64,000 bases of DNA from Actinacidiphila acidipaludis (GCF_019890725.1 NZ_JAINZZ010000028.1:25832-89831), one strand, 5' to 3'. Numbered from the stretch's first letter, positions 34,905 to 43,634 are shown. Numbers and translations are program-made. The notes: generated by a model from the sequence alone, not told the origin.

Positions 34905-37646
34905 TCACCCCACAGCCCCCGGCACCTCCACCGCCGACCCGGGCGCCACCACGTACGACCGATCCCCCACCTCCACCCGCAGCCGCCGCTGGTCCGACGC
35001 GGGAACGCTGATCCGCAGGTGCGGCCCGTGGAGGGCGAGGCCGACCCCCCAGTGCTCCCGGTACCGCAGCGACAGGCCGAAGCGCGACAGTTCCGGCAGC
35101 GGGACGGGGTCCAGCCGCAGGCCGTCCTCCAGCGGCGTGAGGCCGGTCAGGCCGCGCTGGACCAGGTCGAGGGTGCCGGCCATCGCGCCGAGGTGGATGC
35201 CCTCGCCCGTCGTCCCGCCCTGCAGGTCGGCGACGTCGCCGAGCAGCGCCTCGCGCACGCACGCCCAGGCGCCGCCGCGCCGGGACCGGGCCAGCACCCA
35301 GCCGTGGACCAGGCCGCTGAGCGTCGACCCGTGACTGGTCCTGGCCAGGTAGTGGTCGACGGTCGCGGTCCAGGTCGCTTCGTCCACGGCGTACCCCAAC
35401 TGCCGGAACAGCGAGCCGAGTTCGTCGGCGGGGAAGAGATAGCCGAGCATCAGCACGTCGGCCTGCTTGGACGCCTGGTAGCGGTTGACGCTGTCCCCCT
35501 CGGCCTCCAGGATCCGGTCGAGCCGCCGGATGTCGCCGTAGCGGCGCCGGTAGCCCGCCCAGTCGAGCTCCGCGAGCTCGCCGTAGCCGTCGAACTGGCT
35601 GACGACGCCCGCGTGGAACGGCACCCGCAGCCGGTGGGCGACGTCCCGCCACAGCTCCAGCTCGGCGCGGTCGACACCCAGCTCCCCGGTGAGCGCGTCC
35701 CGGCGGGGTGCGGGCAGGGCGGCGACCAGGTCCAGGGCGCGGCTCAGCACCCAGGCGGCCGTCACGTTGGTGTACGCGTTGTCGTCCAGGCCGGGCCGGT
35801 CGGCGTCCGGATAGGCGTCGTGGTACTCGTCGGGCCCCATGACCCCGCGGATGCGGAACCGCGCGCGGTCCTCGTCCCAGACGGCGCTGTGCGCCCAGAA
35901 CCGGGCGATCTGGAGCAGCGTCTCCGCGCCCTCACCGTGCAGGAACGCGGTGTCGCCGGCGGCCAGGCAGTACTGCCAGACGTTGTACGCCACCGCCGAG
36001 CCGACGTGGTGCTGGAGGTGGGTGTGGTCGGGCAGCCAGCGGCCCGAGCGCGGGTTGAGGTGGAGGCGCTGGGTCTCCTCCCGTCCGTCGCTGCCGCTCT
36101 GCCACGGGTAGAGCGCGCCGGGCCGCCCGATCGCGGCCGCGGCCCGGCAGGCGGCGGGCAGGCGCCGGTGGCGGTAGCACAGCAGGGCCCGGGACACCTC
36201 GGGCAGGTGGAGGTTCAGGAAGGGCAGGACGAACAGCTCGTCCCAGAAGACGTGGCCGCGGTAGGCCTCGCCGTGCAGGCCGCGGGCGGGTACGCCCACG
36301 TCCAGGTCCGCGGTGTGCGGCGACAGCGTCTGCAGCACGTGGAACTGGTGCAGCCGCAGGACCCGCCCGGCCTCGCCCGGCACCTCCAGCCGCGCCCGCT
36401 GCCACAACTGCGCCCACGCCGCCGTGTGCCCGTCGGTCAGCGTGGCCGCGTCGGCCGCCCGGGTCACCCGGTCGAGGGCGGCGCTCAGCGGGTCGCTGAT
36501 CGCCGGGTCACGCGAGGTGTGCAGGGCGACGACCTTCTCGACGGTGACGCGGCGGCCCTCGCCGACCGGCACCGCGAGCACGCGCGCGGCCCGGGTCGCG
36601 GTCGTGCCGGACGCCGACGTGCGCGGGACGGGCGCGGCGCCCCGGCCCGCCCCGCCGGTCAGCCGCACCCGCGCGGCGAGGGCGACGTGGATCCCGGAGT
36701 GCGTCGTCCGGCAGGTCAGGGACAGCGTCTCCGGACCTGGCGTGCCGGGGGTGACGTCCGCGAGGTGCCGGCCGTTCAGTTCGCGGTAGCGCTCGACGCC
36801 CTCGTTGCGGACGTCGCCGTCGAGCGCGGCCTCGATCTCGAGCTCCCGCGAGGTGTGGCGCGGGCCATGGCCCGCCCCGTGGCCTGTCCGGTCGCCCGCC
36901 CCGTCGTCCGGCCAGGCGTCCACGGTGACCTGGAGGCGCTGGACGGCGAGGTGCGGGTCGGCCATGTGGACCAGGCGGGTCTCCTCCAGCGTCACCGTCC
37001 GCCCGGCGGCGTCCCGCAGCGTCGTCCGCCGGTGGGCCAGGCCGCCGTGCAGGTCCAGCGTCTGGACGTAGGCGAGGACGGTGGCCTCGTCCGGGGTGAA
37101 CCAGTCGCCGCCCGCGGGGCGCACCCGCAGCGGGAGCCAGTTGGGCAGGTTGACGAGGTCCTCGTTCTCCACTTCGCGCCCGGCGACGTGCGAGGTCAGC
37201 CGGTTGTAGCAGCCCGCGGCGTAGGTGCCGGGGTAGTGCACGGGCCCGGCCGGCGTCTCGGCGGCGGCGCCGCGGGTGGCGAAGTAGCCGTTGCCGAGTG
37301 TGCAGAGGGCTTCGCGCAGGCGTTCGGCGGAGGGGTCGTACCCCTCGTAGCTCCAGGTCCACGTGGGGTCGGGGCCCGCGGGGCCGGGGTCGGGGTCAGG
37401 CCGGGGCTCGGGGGCATGCTCCGGATGGCCCTGGTCCGGCCGGGACTCGGGGTCAGGCTCCGCCCGGCGTACGGGTTCGGGCCGGGGCTCGACATCCGGT
37501 TCGGGCCGGGCCCGGGTCTCGACATCCGGTTCGGGCCGGGCCCGGGTCTCGACATCCGGTTCGGGCCGGGCCCGGGACCCCGCTCCGGGTTCGGGCCCGG
37601 CTCCGGACGCCGCCTCGGCCCGGGGCCCCGCGCGGCGCCGGCTCAC
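34905..37646 (-). CDS. Glycoside hydrolase family 65 (maltose/trehalose phosphorylase-like) protein
   Basis: 913 residues. After a 95-residue Arg/Pro/Glu/Asp-rich N-terminal tract come the GH65 N-domain (SERLREALCTLGNGYFATRGAAAE), the (alpha/alpha)6 catalytic domain with WDELFVLPFLNLHLPE, YPWQSGSDGREETQ and the general-acid Glu in GVMGPDEYHD, a phosphate-loop-like SHGSTLSGLVHGWVLAR, and GTTGEGIHLGAMAGTLDL. It probably phosphorolyses an alpha-glucobiose; sugar specificity cannot be read. The GTG overlaps the Hsp20 stop by 4 nt. A 10-residue unit is repeated three times in the N-terminal tract. Confidence 0.9.
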   Translation of the reverse strand: MSRRRAGPRAEAASGAGPEPGAGSRARPEPDVETRARPEPDVETRARPEPDVEPRPEPVRRAEPDPESRPDQGHPEHAPEPRPDPDPGPAGPDPTWTWSYEGYDPSAERLREALCTLGNGYFATRGAAAETPAGPVHYPGTYAAGCYNRLTSHVAGREVENEDLVNLPNWLPLRVRPAGGDWFTPDEATVLAYVQTLDLHGGLAHRRTTLRDAAGRTVTLEETRLVHMADPHLAVQRLQVTVDAWPDDGAGDRTGHGAGHGPRHTSRELEIEAALDGDVRNEGVERYRELNGRHLADVTPGTPGPETLSLTCRTTHSGIHVALAARVRLTGGAGRGAAPVPRTSASGTTATRAARVLAVPVGEGRRVTVEKVVALHTSRDPAISDPLSAALDRVTRAADAATLTDGHTAAWAQLWQRARLEVPGEAGRVLRLHQFHVLQTLSPHTADLDVGVPARGLHGEAYRGHVFWDELFVLPFLNLHLPEVSRALLCYRHRRLPAACRAAAAIGRPGALYPWQSGSDGREETQRLHLNPRSGRWLPDHTHLQHHVGSAVAYNVWQYCLAAGDTAFLHGEGAETLLQIARFWAHSAVWDEDRARFRIRGVMGPDEYHDAYPDADRPGLDDNAYTNVTAAWVLSRALDLVAALPAPRRDALTGELGVDRAELELWRDVAHRLRVPFHAGVVSQFDGYGELAELDWAGYRRRYGDIRRLDRILEAEGDSVNRYQASKQADVLMLGYLFPADELGSLFRQLGYAVDEATWTATVDHYLARTSHGSTLSGLVHGWVLARSRRGGAWACVREALLGDVADLQGGTTGEGIHLGAMAGTLDLVQRGLTGLTPLEDGLRLDPVPLPELSRFGLSLRYREHWGVGLALHGPHLRISVPASDQRRLRVEVGDRSYVVAPGSAVEVPGAVG
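37485..37575. repeat. 30-bp tandem repeat inside the GH65 gene
   Basis: Three near-identical 30-bp units encode ETRARPEPDV-type decapeptides in the disordered N-terminal tract, in frame with the gene. Confidence 0.85.
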
Positions 37647-38062
37647 TCCTTGGTGATCCGTACGCGATGCGGCTCCGTCCTGACCGGCACCGGCACCGGC
37701 GCGGTGACCGTCAGCACGCCGTTGTCATAGGTGGCGGTGACGTCGTTCTCGTCCACCCCCGGCGGAAGCTGCACGCTGCGCGTGAAGGAGCCGTAGCGGA
37801 ACTCCGACCGCTCCTTGTCCTTCTTCTCCTCGGCGCGCTCGGCGTGGACGGTGAGCACGCCGCCGTCGACCGTGATCTCGATGTCCTTGTCGGGGTCGAC
37901 GCCCGGGAGCTCGGCCCTGACCGTGTACGCCCCCTCCTCCCGGCTCTCCTCGACGCGGATCGGGTGCTCGCCGCCGGACCGCAGGTCGAGGGGCAGGTCC
38001 TCGAACCACTCCGAGAACGGCGGCCACCAGCGCGGACGCCGTTCCGTCTGCCGTGAAGTCAT
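37643..38062 (-). CDS. Small heat-shock protein Hsp20 (alpha-crystallin)
   Basis: ATP-independent holdase of 139 residues. Family marks are WFEDLPLDL, YTVRAELPGVDPDKDIEITVDGGVLTVHAER, FRYGSFTRSVQLPPGVDENDVTATYDNGVLTVTAP (the A-x-x-x-n-G-V-L motif) and a C-terminal VRITKE. GGAGGG lies 10 nt before the ATG. Its stop overlaps the GH65 start, implying coupled translation. No CIRCE or HAIR repeat was seen upstream. Confidence 0.94.
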   Translation of the reverse strand: MTSRQTERRPRWWPPFSEWFEDLPLDLRSGGEHPIRVEESREEGAYTVRAELPGVDPDKDIEITVDGGVLTVHAERAEEKKDKERSEFRYGSFTRSVQLPPGVDENDVTATYDNGVLTVTAPVPVPVRTEPHRVRITKE

Positions 38063-38356
38063 GCTGATCGCTCCCTCCGGGGTCCTCCGCCGGCTCCGCG
38101 CCGCACGCGAGGCGGCGCACACGAGGCGGCGCATGCGAGGCGCCGCCCCGGCTTCGGGCACCGGCACCGTGCCCGGCGTCGGCCGGGACCACCCCTCTGC
38201 TCCACGGTCCTCCCTGTCGGGCGGGGGCGCATCCGCCGGACAGGGCGCTGCGGGATCGCGGCCGGCTGCGCCCGGAGCCGGGACGCGGAGGATGCCCACG
38301 ACCGTGGCGGGCGTCGTCCCGTCGCGCCGCCGCCCCGACCGGCGCGCGCGCCGCCG

Positions 38357-38379
38357 TTGTCAGTGGCCGCCGCTAGCGT
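38357..38379 (+). promoter_or_regulatory. RecA-independent DNA-damage promoter (RecA-NDp, PafBC type) of the dnaN paralogue
   Basis: TTGTCAGTG (38357-38365), 8 nt, TAGCGT (38374-38379): an exact match to the mycobacterial RecA-NDp motif TTGTCRGTG-N8-TAnnnT, known to be PafBC-dependent. The transcript would start about 50 nt before the ATG. The remainder of the gap back to 38063 holds the Hsp20 leader and no gene. Confidence 0.8.
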
Positions 38380-38433
38380 CCTGGCCCTGGGCCGAGCTCG
38401 GAGCGACGGCGATGGCGGATGGGGGCGGTAGCG

Positions 38434-39603
38434 ATGGAGTTCCGGATCGAGCGGCGGGCACTGGCCGAGGCCGTGGGATGGGCGGCCACGTCCCTGCCCG
38501 CGCGGACGCCCGTCCCGGTGCTGGGCGGCCTGCTGCTGGAGGCCGGCGACGGACGGCTGCGGGTGTCCGGCTTCGACTACGAGGTGTCCGCCGCGATCGA
38601 GGTGCCCGCCGAGACGCCGGCGGCAGGCCGGGTCCTCGTCCTCGGCCGGCGCCTGACCGACGTCTGCCGCGTCCTGCCGGACGTCACCCTGCGCTGCGCG
38701 CTCGAAGGCTCGCGCTTCACCGTGGACGGCGACGGCACGCTGTTCGGGCTGTCGACGTTGCCGTTGCAGGACTACCCGGCGGCCCCCGAACCGCCGGAGT
38801 CCCAGGCCGCGGTGGACGCCGCGGAGTTCGCGTCGGCCGTCGCGCAGGTCGCGGTGGCCGCGGGCCGCGACGACACGCTGCCGGTGCTCACCGGAATCCA
38901 GGTCCGGCTGGACGGCGACCTGATGACGCTGGCGGCCTCCGACCGGTACCGGTACGCCGTGCGCACGCTGCCGTGGAAGCCGGAACGGCCGCTCCCCGAG
39001 CCGGTGGACCTGGTGGTGCCGGGGCGCCGGCTCACCGAACTCTCCCGTGCGCTGGCCAAGTCCGGTGTGCTGCGGGTGGGTTTGAGCAGGTCGGCCGCCG
39101 GGCTGATCGCCTTCGAAGGCGCGGGGATGCTGGCGACCCTGCGGCTGCTGGAGGGACGGCTGCCGCGCTACGACAAGCTGTTCACCCTGGACGGCGCCGC
39201 GGTCGCGACCGTGGAACGCGAGCCACTCGCCGACGCCGTCCGCCGCGTGGCGGTCGTGGCCGAGCCGAACAGCCCGATCCGGCTCGACTTCTCCGCCGGG
39301 GGAACCGTCGTGCTGCAGGCCGGCTACGAGGACGACGTCGCCTCGCAGCATCTGGCGGCGAAGCTGGAGGGCACCGCCGGCATGGCGACCGCGTTCAATC
39401 CGGCGTACCTGCTGGAGGCGCTCACGTCCTTCACCACGCCCTGGGTGCGGTTCGAACTGCTCGGCCCGGGCCAGCGCGCGCTCCTGACCGGCGCCCCCGA
39501 CGCATCGGCCTCCCCCGAGGTGCCGGCCTCCCCCGAGGTGCCGGCCTCCCCCGACGCCACCCCCCACCGCCACCTGCTGATGTCCCTCCGCCCCCTGGCC
39601 TGA
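38434..39603 (+). CDS. Second DNA polymerase III beta-clamp (DnaN paralogue)
   Basis: 389 residues with the three-domain sliding-clamp plan: FRIERRALAEAVGWAATSLPARTPVPVLGGLLLEA, FALSTLPLQDYP-type loop (FGLSTLPLQDYPAAPE), the middle domain RDDTLPVLTGIQVRLDGDLMTLAASDRYRYAVRTLPW, RLPRYDKLFT, VEREPLADAVRRVAVVAE and FNPAYLLEAL. The C-terminus has an insert with three PEVPASP-type repeats before the final LLMSLRPLA, which replaces the usual LMPMRL ending. It lies away from dnaA/dnaN and is controlled by a damage promoter, so a repair or translesion clamp is likely. Confidence 0.9.
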   Translation: MEFRIERRALAEAVGWAATSLPARTPVPVLGGLLLEAGDGRLRVSGFDYEVSAAIEVPAETPAAGRVLVLGRRLTDVCRVLPDVTLRCALEGSRFTVDGDGTLFGLSTLPLQDYPAAPEPPESQAAVDAAEFASAVAQVAVAAGRDDTLPVLTGIQVRLDGDLMTLAASDRYRYAVRTLPWKPERPLPEPVDLVVPGRRLTELSRALAKSGVLRVGLSRSAAGLIAFEGAGMLATLRLLEGRLPRYDKLFTLDGAAVATVEREPLADAVRRVAVVAEPNSPIRLDFSAGGTVVLQAGYEDDVASQHLAAKLEGTAGMATAFNPAYLLEALTSFTTPWVRFELLGPGQRALLTGAPDASASPEVPASPEVPASPDATPHRHLLMSLRPLA

Positions 39604-39624
39604 CGCCCTTCCCCTTCCCTGGAC

Positions 39625-40674
39625 TCAGGCGGTGGCGTAGCCGGGGATCATCGCCTTGATGCGCTCGAACTCGCGCGGGTCCGAGGCGCCCTGGAAGTCG
39701 TACCGGGGGGTGTAGGGCAGTTCCAGGCGGCGGGCCTCCTCGTCGGTGAGGTCGAGGTCGAGGGAGGCCACGGCGTCGTCGATCTGCTCGATCGTGCGGG
39801 CGCCCACGACGGGGGCCGCGACGACGGGGTTGCGGCGCAGCCAGGCCAGGGCGACCTGGGCGCGCGGCACACCTCGCGCGGCGGCCACGGCACCGACTTC
39901 GTCGATGATGGCGCGGTCGCTGTCGGCGGTTGCCTGGTACAGCAGGTCCGCGTAGGCGCCGTCGGTCGCGGACCGCTCGGTGGCGCGCGCCTGCTCGAAG
40001 GGGCGGGCGAGGCGGCCGCGGGCCAGCGGGCTCCAGATCATCGTCGCCACGCCCTCGTCGGCGCAGAGCGGCAGCATCTCGCGCTCCTCCTCGCGGGCGA
40101 GCAGGTTGTAGTGGTCCTGCATGGTGACGAACCGCGCCCAGCCGTGGCGTTCCTGCAGGTGCAGGGCCTTCGCGAACTGCCAGGCGTGCATGGACGAGGC
40201 CCCGATGTAGCGGGCCTTGCCGGCCTTCACGACGTCGTGCAGGGCTTCCAGGGTCTCCTCGAGCGGGGTCTCGTTGTCGAAGCGGTGGATCATGTAGACG
40301 TCCACGTAGTCGGTGCCGAGACGGCGCAGGCTGTGGTCGATCTCGCTCATGATCGCCTTGCGGGACAGGCCGCCGCCGTTGGGGCTGCCGGGCCGCATGG
40401 TGTGGCGGACCTTGGTGGTGATCACCACGTCGTCGCGGTTCGCGTAGTCCTTGAGCGCGCGGCCCAGGATCTCCTCGCTGGAGCCGTACGAGTAGAGGTT
40501 GGCGGTGTCGAAGAAGTTGATGCCCGCGTCGAGGGCGTGCTTGATGAGGGGGCGGCTGGACTCCTCGTCGAGGGACCATACGGGGTGGCCGCGGTCGGGC
40601 TCGCCGTAGCTCATGGCGCCGATGGCCACCGGGGAGACGTCGAGGCCGGTCCTGCCGAGTTTGATGTAACGCAC
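39625..40674 (-). CDS. Aldo/keto reductase
   Basis: NADPH-dependent TIM-barrel oxidoreductase, 349 residues. The catalytic tetrad is visible as D in NFFDTANLY, the Tyr of that motif (LYSYGSSEEILGRAL), K in VVITTKV and H in VYMIHRFDNETPLEETLEAL. The C-terminal cofactor loop reads AAPVVGARTIEQIDDAV. It is divergent from a TetR gene across twin operators, so it is probably induced by a TetR ligand. The GTG start has GGAG 7 nt upstream. Confidence 0.93.
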   Translation of the reverse strand: MRYIKLGRTGLDVSPVAIGAMSYGEPDRGHPVWSLDEESSRPLIKHALDAGINFFDTANLYSYGSSEEILGRALKDYANRDDVVITTKVRHTMRPGSPNGGGLSRKAIMSEIDHSLRRLGTDYVDVYMIHRFDNETPLEETLEALHDVVKAGKARYIGASSMHAWQFAKALHLQERHGWARFVTMQDHYNLLAREEEREMLPLCADEGVATMIWSPLARGRLARPFEQARATERSATDGAYADLLYQATADSDRAIIDEVGAVAAARGVPRAQVALAWLRRNPVVAAPVVGARTIEQIDDAVASLDLDLTDEEARRLELPYTPRYDFQGASDPREFERIKAMIPGYATA

Positions 40675-40704
40675 GAGGGGCTCCTACAGTGGAATGAGCG
40701 TGAA

Positions 40705-40753
40705 CGGAGAACTCTCCGCTTCACCTCCCCGTACGGTAACGGAGAACTCTCCG
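40705..40753. promoter_or_regulatory. Twin palindromic operators between AKR and TetR genes
   Basis: CGGAGAACTCTCCG occurs twice, at 40705-40718 and 40740-40753, 35 bp apart. Each is a 6-bp perfect inverted repeat around AC. They lie between the divergent reductase and TetR genes and are the obvious repressor sites. Confidence 0.75.
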
Positions 40754-40910
40754 GATAGCAATCGGATGATCGGGCGCGCCGGGTACGACCGCGTCCGCAT
40801 CGGTGGTCCCCGCGCCACCAGCACCCGGCCCCCGGGACCCAGCACCTGACGCCCAGCCCCAGCACCCCCATCGACCCGCGGCTTCGCCCCACGCGCACCA
40901 GGAGGCCCCT

Positions 40911-41462
40911 GTGCCCGAGACCCCGCAGCAGCGCTCCGACGCGCTGAAGAACCGGGAGACGATCCTCCAGGTCGCCCACGACGCGCTGGCCGAGTCCCCG
41001 AACGCCTCGCTCAACTCCATCGCCAAGCGGGCAGGCGTCGGCCCCGGCACGCTCTACCGGCACTTCCCGACGCGCGAGGCGCTCATCCTGGAGGTCCACC
41101 GGCACGACGTGGAGCGCCTGGTCGCCGCCGTGGACGACGCGCTCGCCGCCAACCCGCCGCTGGACGCGCTGCGGCAGTGGTTCACCACGCTCGCCGCGTA
41201 TGTACGAATCAAGCACGGGCTGGGCGAGGCCCTGCATTCGGCCGCCGCGCAGGAGGTCGTCAGCGCGTCCTGGCCGCCCGTCACCGCGGCCGTGGGCCGG
41301 CTGCTCGACGCGTGCGAGCAGGCCGGGGAGGTGCGGCCCGGTATCGACCCGGTGGACGTCATCATGCTGCTGAGCTGCCTGTGGCGTACCCCCGACAGTC
41401 CCGAGGGGGCCGCCCAGGCCGGCCGCCTCCTCGAACTGGCCATCGACGGCTTCCGCCCCTAG
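40911..41462 (+). CDS. TetR-family transcriptional regulator
   Basis: 183 residues from the GTG at 40911 (AGGAGG 5 nt upstream). HTH at about residues 30-55 (SLNSIAKRAGVGPGTLYRHFPTREALILEV), then a helical ligand domain of the SBP-like TetR_C type. It probably represses the divergent aldo/keto reductase and itself through the CGGAGAACTCTCCG sites. Confidence 0.92.
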   Translation: MPETPQQRSDALKNRETILQVAHDALAESPNASLNSIAKRAGVGPGTLYRHFPTREALILEVHRHDVERLVAAVDDALAANPPLDALRQWFTTLAAYVRIKHGLGEALHSAAAQEVVSASWPPVTAAVGRLLDACEQAGEVRPGIDPVDVIMLLSCLWRTPDSPEGAAQAGRLLELAIDGFRP

Positions 41463-41560
41463 GGCACACCGCTGCCCGGCCTGGAGTGAGGGTGTCGCGG
41501 CGGGCCGGCCGACTCGGGCCCGGGGGTGCGTGCGCGGCCACACGGCGCGGGACCGTCCGC

Positions 41561-41640
41561 CGCCGTGCGTTGTCGTGCGTTGTCGTGCGTTGTCGTGCGT
41601 GACCCTTCGTCGCCGTGCGTTGCCGTCCGTTGTCGTACCC
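41561..41640. repeat. 10-bp tandem repeat, eight units
   Basis: Eight consecutive 10-nt units of YGYCGTGCGT type (CGCCGTGCGT, TGTCGTGCGT three times, then diverged copies). The spacing is one helical turn. The array ends directly before TTGTCG...TAGCGT, a possible promoter of the next gene. Confidence 0.8.
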
Positions 41641-41718
41641 ACGCCCTAGCGTGACGTCCCTCCGCGGTCCGGCCGAACCCGATCGGGCGGGCCGCCCCTG
41701 CGCGGAACAGGAGGCACG

Positions 41719-42111
41719 GTGGCCCTGCACTGGCACGGATACGCGTGGACCGGGAACGGTGGGATCCCCGACTCGCAGCGGCGCCCCGATCCCGACATCG
41801 GCTTCCGCGGCAACGACTATCCACCGCTCGTGACCGGCCACTGGCTGCTGAAGCCGCAGCGGCTGATCCGCGGCACGTGGGACGAGCCGGACGCGGCGAT
41901 CTCCTGGCTGCGCGAGCAGTACGAGGCGTCGCCGGAGCCGGGCGGCCCGGCCTTCGAGACGCGGATGTGGCACGCCGCGGACGGCCTGCCGCGCGGGAAC
42001 GACGTCACCTGGGCGTACTGGCTCGGCGGCGGCCGGTTCGCCCACTTCAGCGTCGTGTCCTGCCCGCGCCGCCTGGAGCCGGGGATCAACTGCCCTACGG
42101 GAGAGGGCTGA
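41719..42111 (+). CDS. Hypothetical protein
   Basis: 130 residues, Trp-rich (ALHWHGYAWTGNGGIPDSQRRPDPDIGFRGNDYPPLV, WHAADGLPRGNDVTWAYWLGGGRFAHFSVVSCPRR). No family recognised. The GTG has a strong GGAGG site. A TAGCGT box at 41646-41651 preceded by TTGTCG is a partial match to the DNA-damage promoter motif. Confidence 0.7.
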   Translation: MALHWHGYAWTGNGGIPDSQRRPDPDIGFRGNDYPPLVTGHWLLKPQRLIRGTWDEPDAAISWLREQYEASPEPGGPAFETRMWHAADGLPRGNDVTWAYWLGGGRFAHFSVVSCPRRLEPGINCPTGEG

Positions 42112-42153
42112 TGATCGCATCCGTGCCGGCGCCGCCTCCGTGGACGGGGGACG

Positions 42154-43116
42154 TCAGATCAGCACGTCCTTGAAGTACACGCTCGCGTAGCGTTCCAGGC
42201 TCGTCATGTCGGGCCGGGAGGCGAAGCCGAAGCACAGCCGCAGGTTTCCGCCGACGGTCCGGTAGACCATCATGCCCTCGGGCTCGCGGTAGAAGAGCGT
42301 CTCACCGGCCTTGGTGAGGGAGCGCTGCACGACCGTGCCGGTGTTCATGTCGATGGCCGTGACGTAGGAGTCGATGTCCGCGGGGTCCTCGTGACCCGTG
42401 CCGTCCAGGGTGTACAGGTAGCTGCCGAGCAGCGTGTATCCCTGGAAGGTCACCGACCCGCTGCCCAGGGCGGGTTGGGGGAAGTGCGCCAGCGGGCTGG
42501 AGAAGTCGCCCGCGGCGGCGTCGGCGAGCGGGAACAGGCTGTAGTACATGCTGCCGCCCTCGTTCCGCCGGACGAGCAGCCGGTTGTTGGCGGGGTCGGT
42601 CGCGCAGGTGATCGTCTTGCTGCCGGTGAGGAACTTCTGCACGGACGACGGGGTCGCGCCGTCGACGAACTTGAACCGGGCGAGCGCGGTCCCGCGGCCG
42701 GCATCGCTGTGCGCGTCGGAGTCGCACTCCATCCAGATGTACGACGACGTCCCGACCGGCTCGACGCCGATCGACACGCCGTGCCCGGCGTTGCTGACGT
42801 GCATGTGCCCCGTCAGCACACCCTCGATGGTCAACTCGTTGACGCACAGGTCGTCGCCGTCGCTGCCGTTCTGGATCTGCGCGATGTAGAGGCGGCGGTT
42901 GACGTTGTCGTAGGCCATGCCCTGCATCGCGTGGTGGGTCTCGTGCAGGGAGACGCTGCGGAACCGCTCGGTGGACGGCTGCGACAGGTCGAAGCGCTGG
43001 GAGGCCGGGACGTCGGCGGACGCATCGGCGGCAGGCAGGGCGAGGGCCGCGCCGAGGCCTAGCAGCCCGGCACCGGTCATCCGTAACGCCGTGCGGCGGG
43101 AGAGTGGGGTCGACAT
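42154..43116 (-). CDS. Tat-exported TagC-like beta-propeller protein
   Basis: About 320 residues. Twin-arginine signal (SRRTALRMTGAGLLGLGAALALPAADASA), then propeller-like repeats such as MQGMAYDNVNRRLYIAQIQ, TGHMHVSNAGHGVSIGVEP, YIWMECDSDAH, and YTLLGSYLYTLDGTGH. Streptomyces copies are annotated as teichoic acid biosynthesis protein C, and relatives occur in phage tail regions. ATG 43116 and GTG 43119 are both possible. The neighbouring GDPD gene has a phage-tail flavour too. Confidence 0.75.
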   Translation of the reverse strand: MSTPLSRRTALRMTGAGLLGLGAALALPAADASADVPASQRFDLSQPSTERFRSVSLHETHHAMQGMAYDNVNRRLYIAQIQNGSDGDDLCVNELTIEGVLTGHMHVSNAGHGVSIGVEPVGTSSYIWMECDSDAHSDAGRGTALARFKFVDGATPSSVQKFLTGSKTITCATDPANNRLLVRRNEGGSMYYSLFPLADAAAGDFSSPLAHFPQPALGSGSVTFQGYTLLGSYLYTLDGTGHEDPADIDSYVTAIDMNTGTVVQRSLTKAGETLFYREPEGMMVYRTVGGNLRLCFGFASRPDMTSLERYASVYFKDVLI

Positions 43117-43139
43117 CACGTCACCCTGGCATCACCCGT

Positions 43140-43467
43140 GACACTCGCGCAATGGCTGCGGCCTCGGCCTGGACGGCGGAACGGAACTGGGCTACCGCTG
43201 CTGCCCTCGTTCTGGGGCCGCGGCCACGCCACCGAGGGTGCGCGGGCGTTGGTACGCCACGGCTTCACCCAGCTGCATCTCGATCGGATCGTGGCCACCA
43301 CGATGACGGTCAACACCGCGTCCCGCCGGGTGATGGAGAAGTCGGGCCTGTCCCTGACCCGCACCTTCTTCCTGGACTGGCCCGACCCCATCGCGGGCGC
43401 CGAACACGGCGACGTGGAGTACGCGGTCACGAGGGAGGCGTGGGCTCGGCGCCACGACCGCGGGTAG
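43140..43467 (+). pseudogene. GNAT acetyltransferase relic, 5' truncated and frameshifted
   Basis: The strand encodes LPSFWGRGHATEGARALVRHGFTQLHLDRIVATTMTVNTASRRVMEKSGL and a DWPDP...HGDVEYAVTREAW ending, the C-terminal half of a RimJ-type GNAT. Just upstream, the expected GLGLDGGTELGYR reads in another frame, separated by a one-base loss near 43192 (TACCGCTGCTG where TACCGCCTGCTG is expected). The N-terminal half is absent. Confidence 0.75.
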
Positions 43468-43634
43468 CCGCCGGCGGCCGAGCTCCGTCCCTCGGGTGTC
43501 CCCTGGCGGTCTCGCCCTCGACGCAATCAGCATCGTCAACTTCCCTGCTCCCTCGCCCAGTTGCGCCCGGCGGCACCGACGTCGTCCCGGGCGTCGACAC
43601 CCCACACCCACTGACCGCACAGGAGGAGACCTCG

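Noticed and set aside
37361..37646. Separate small gene in the GH65 N-terminal repeat tract
   Set aside because: The tract is in frame with GH65 and begins at a GTG coupled to the Hsp20 stop, so it belongs to the same protein.
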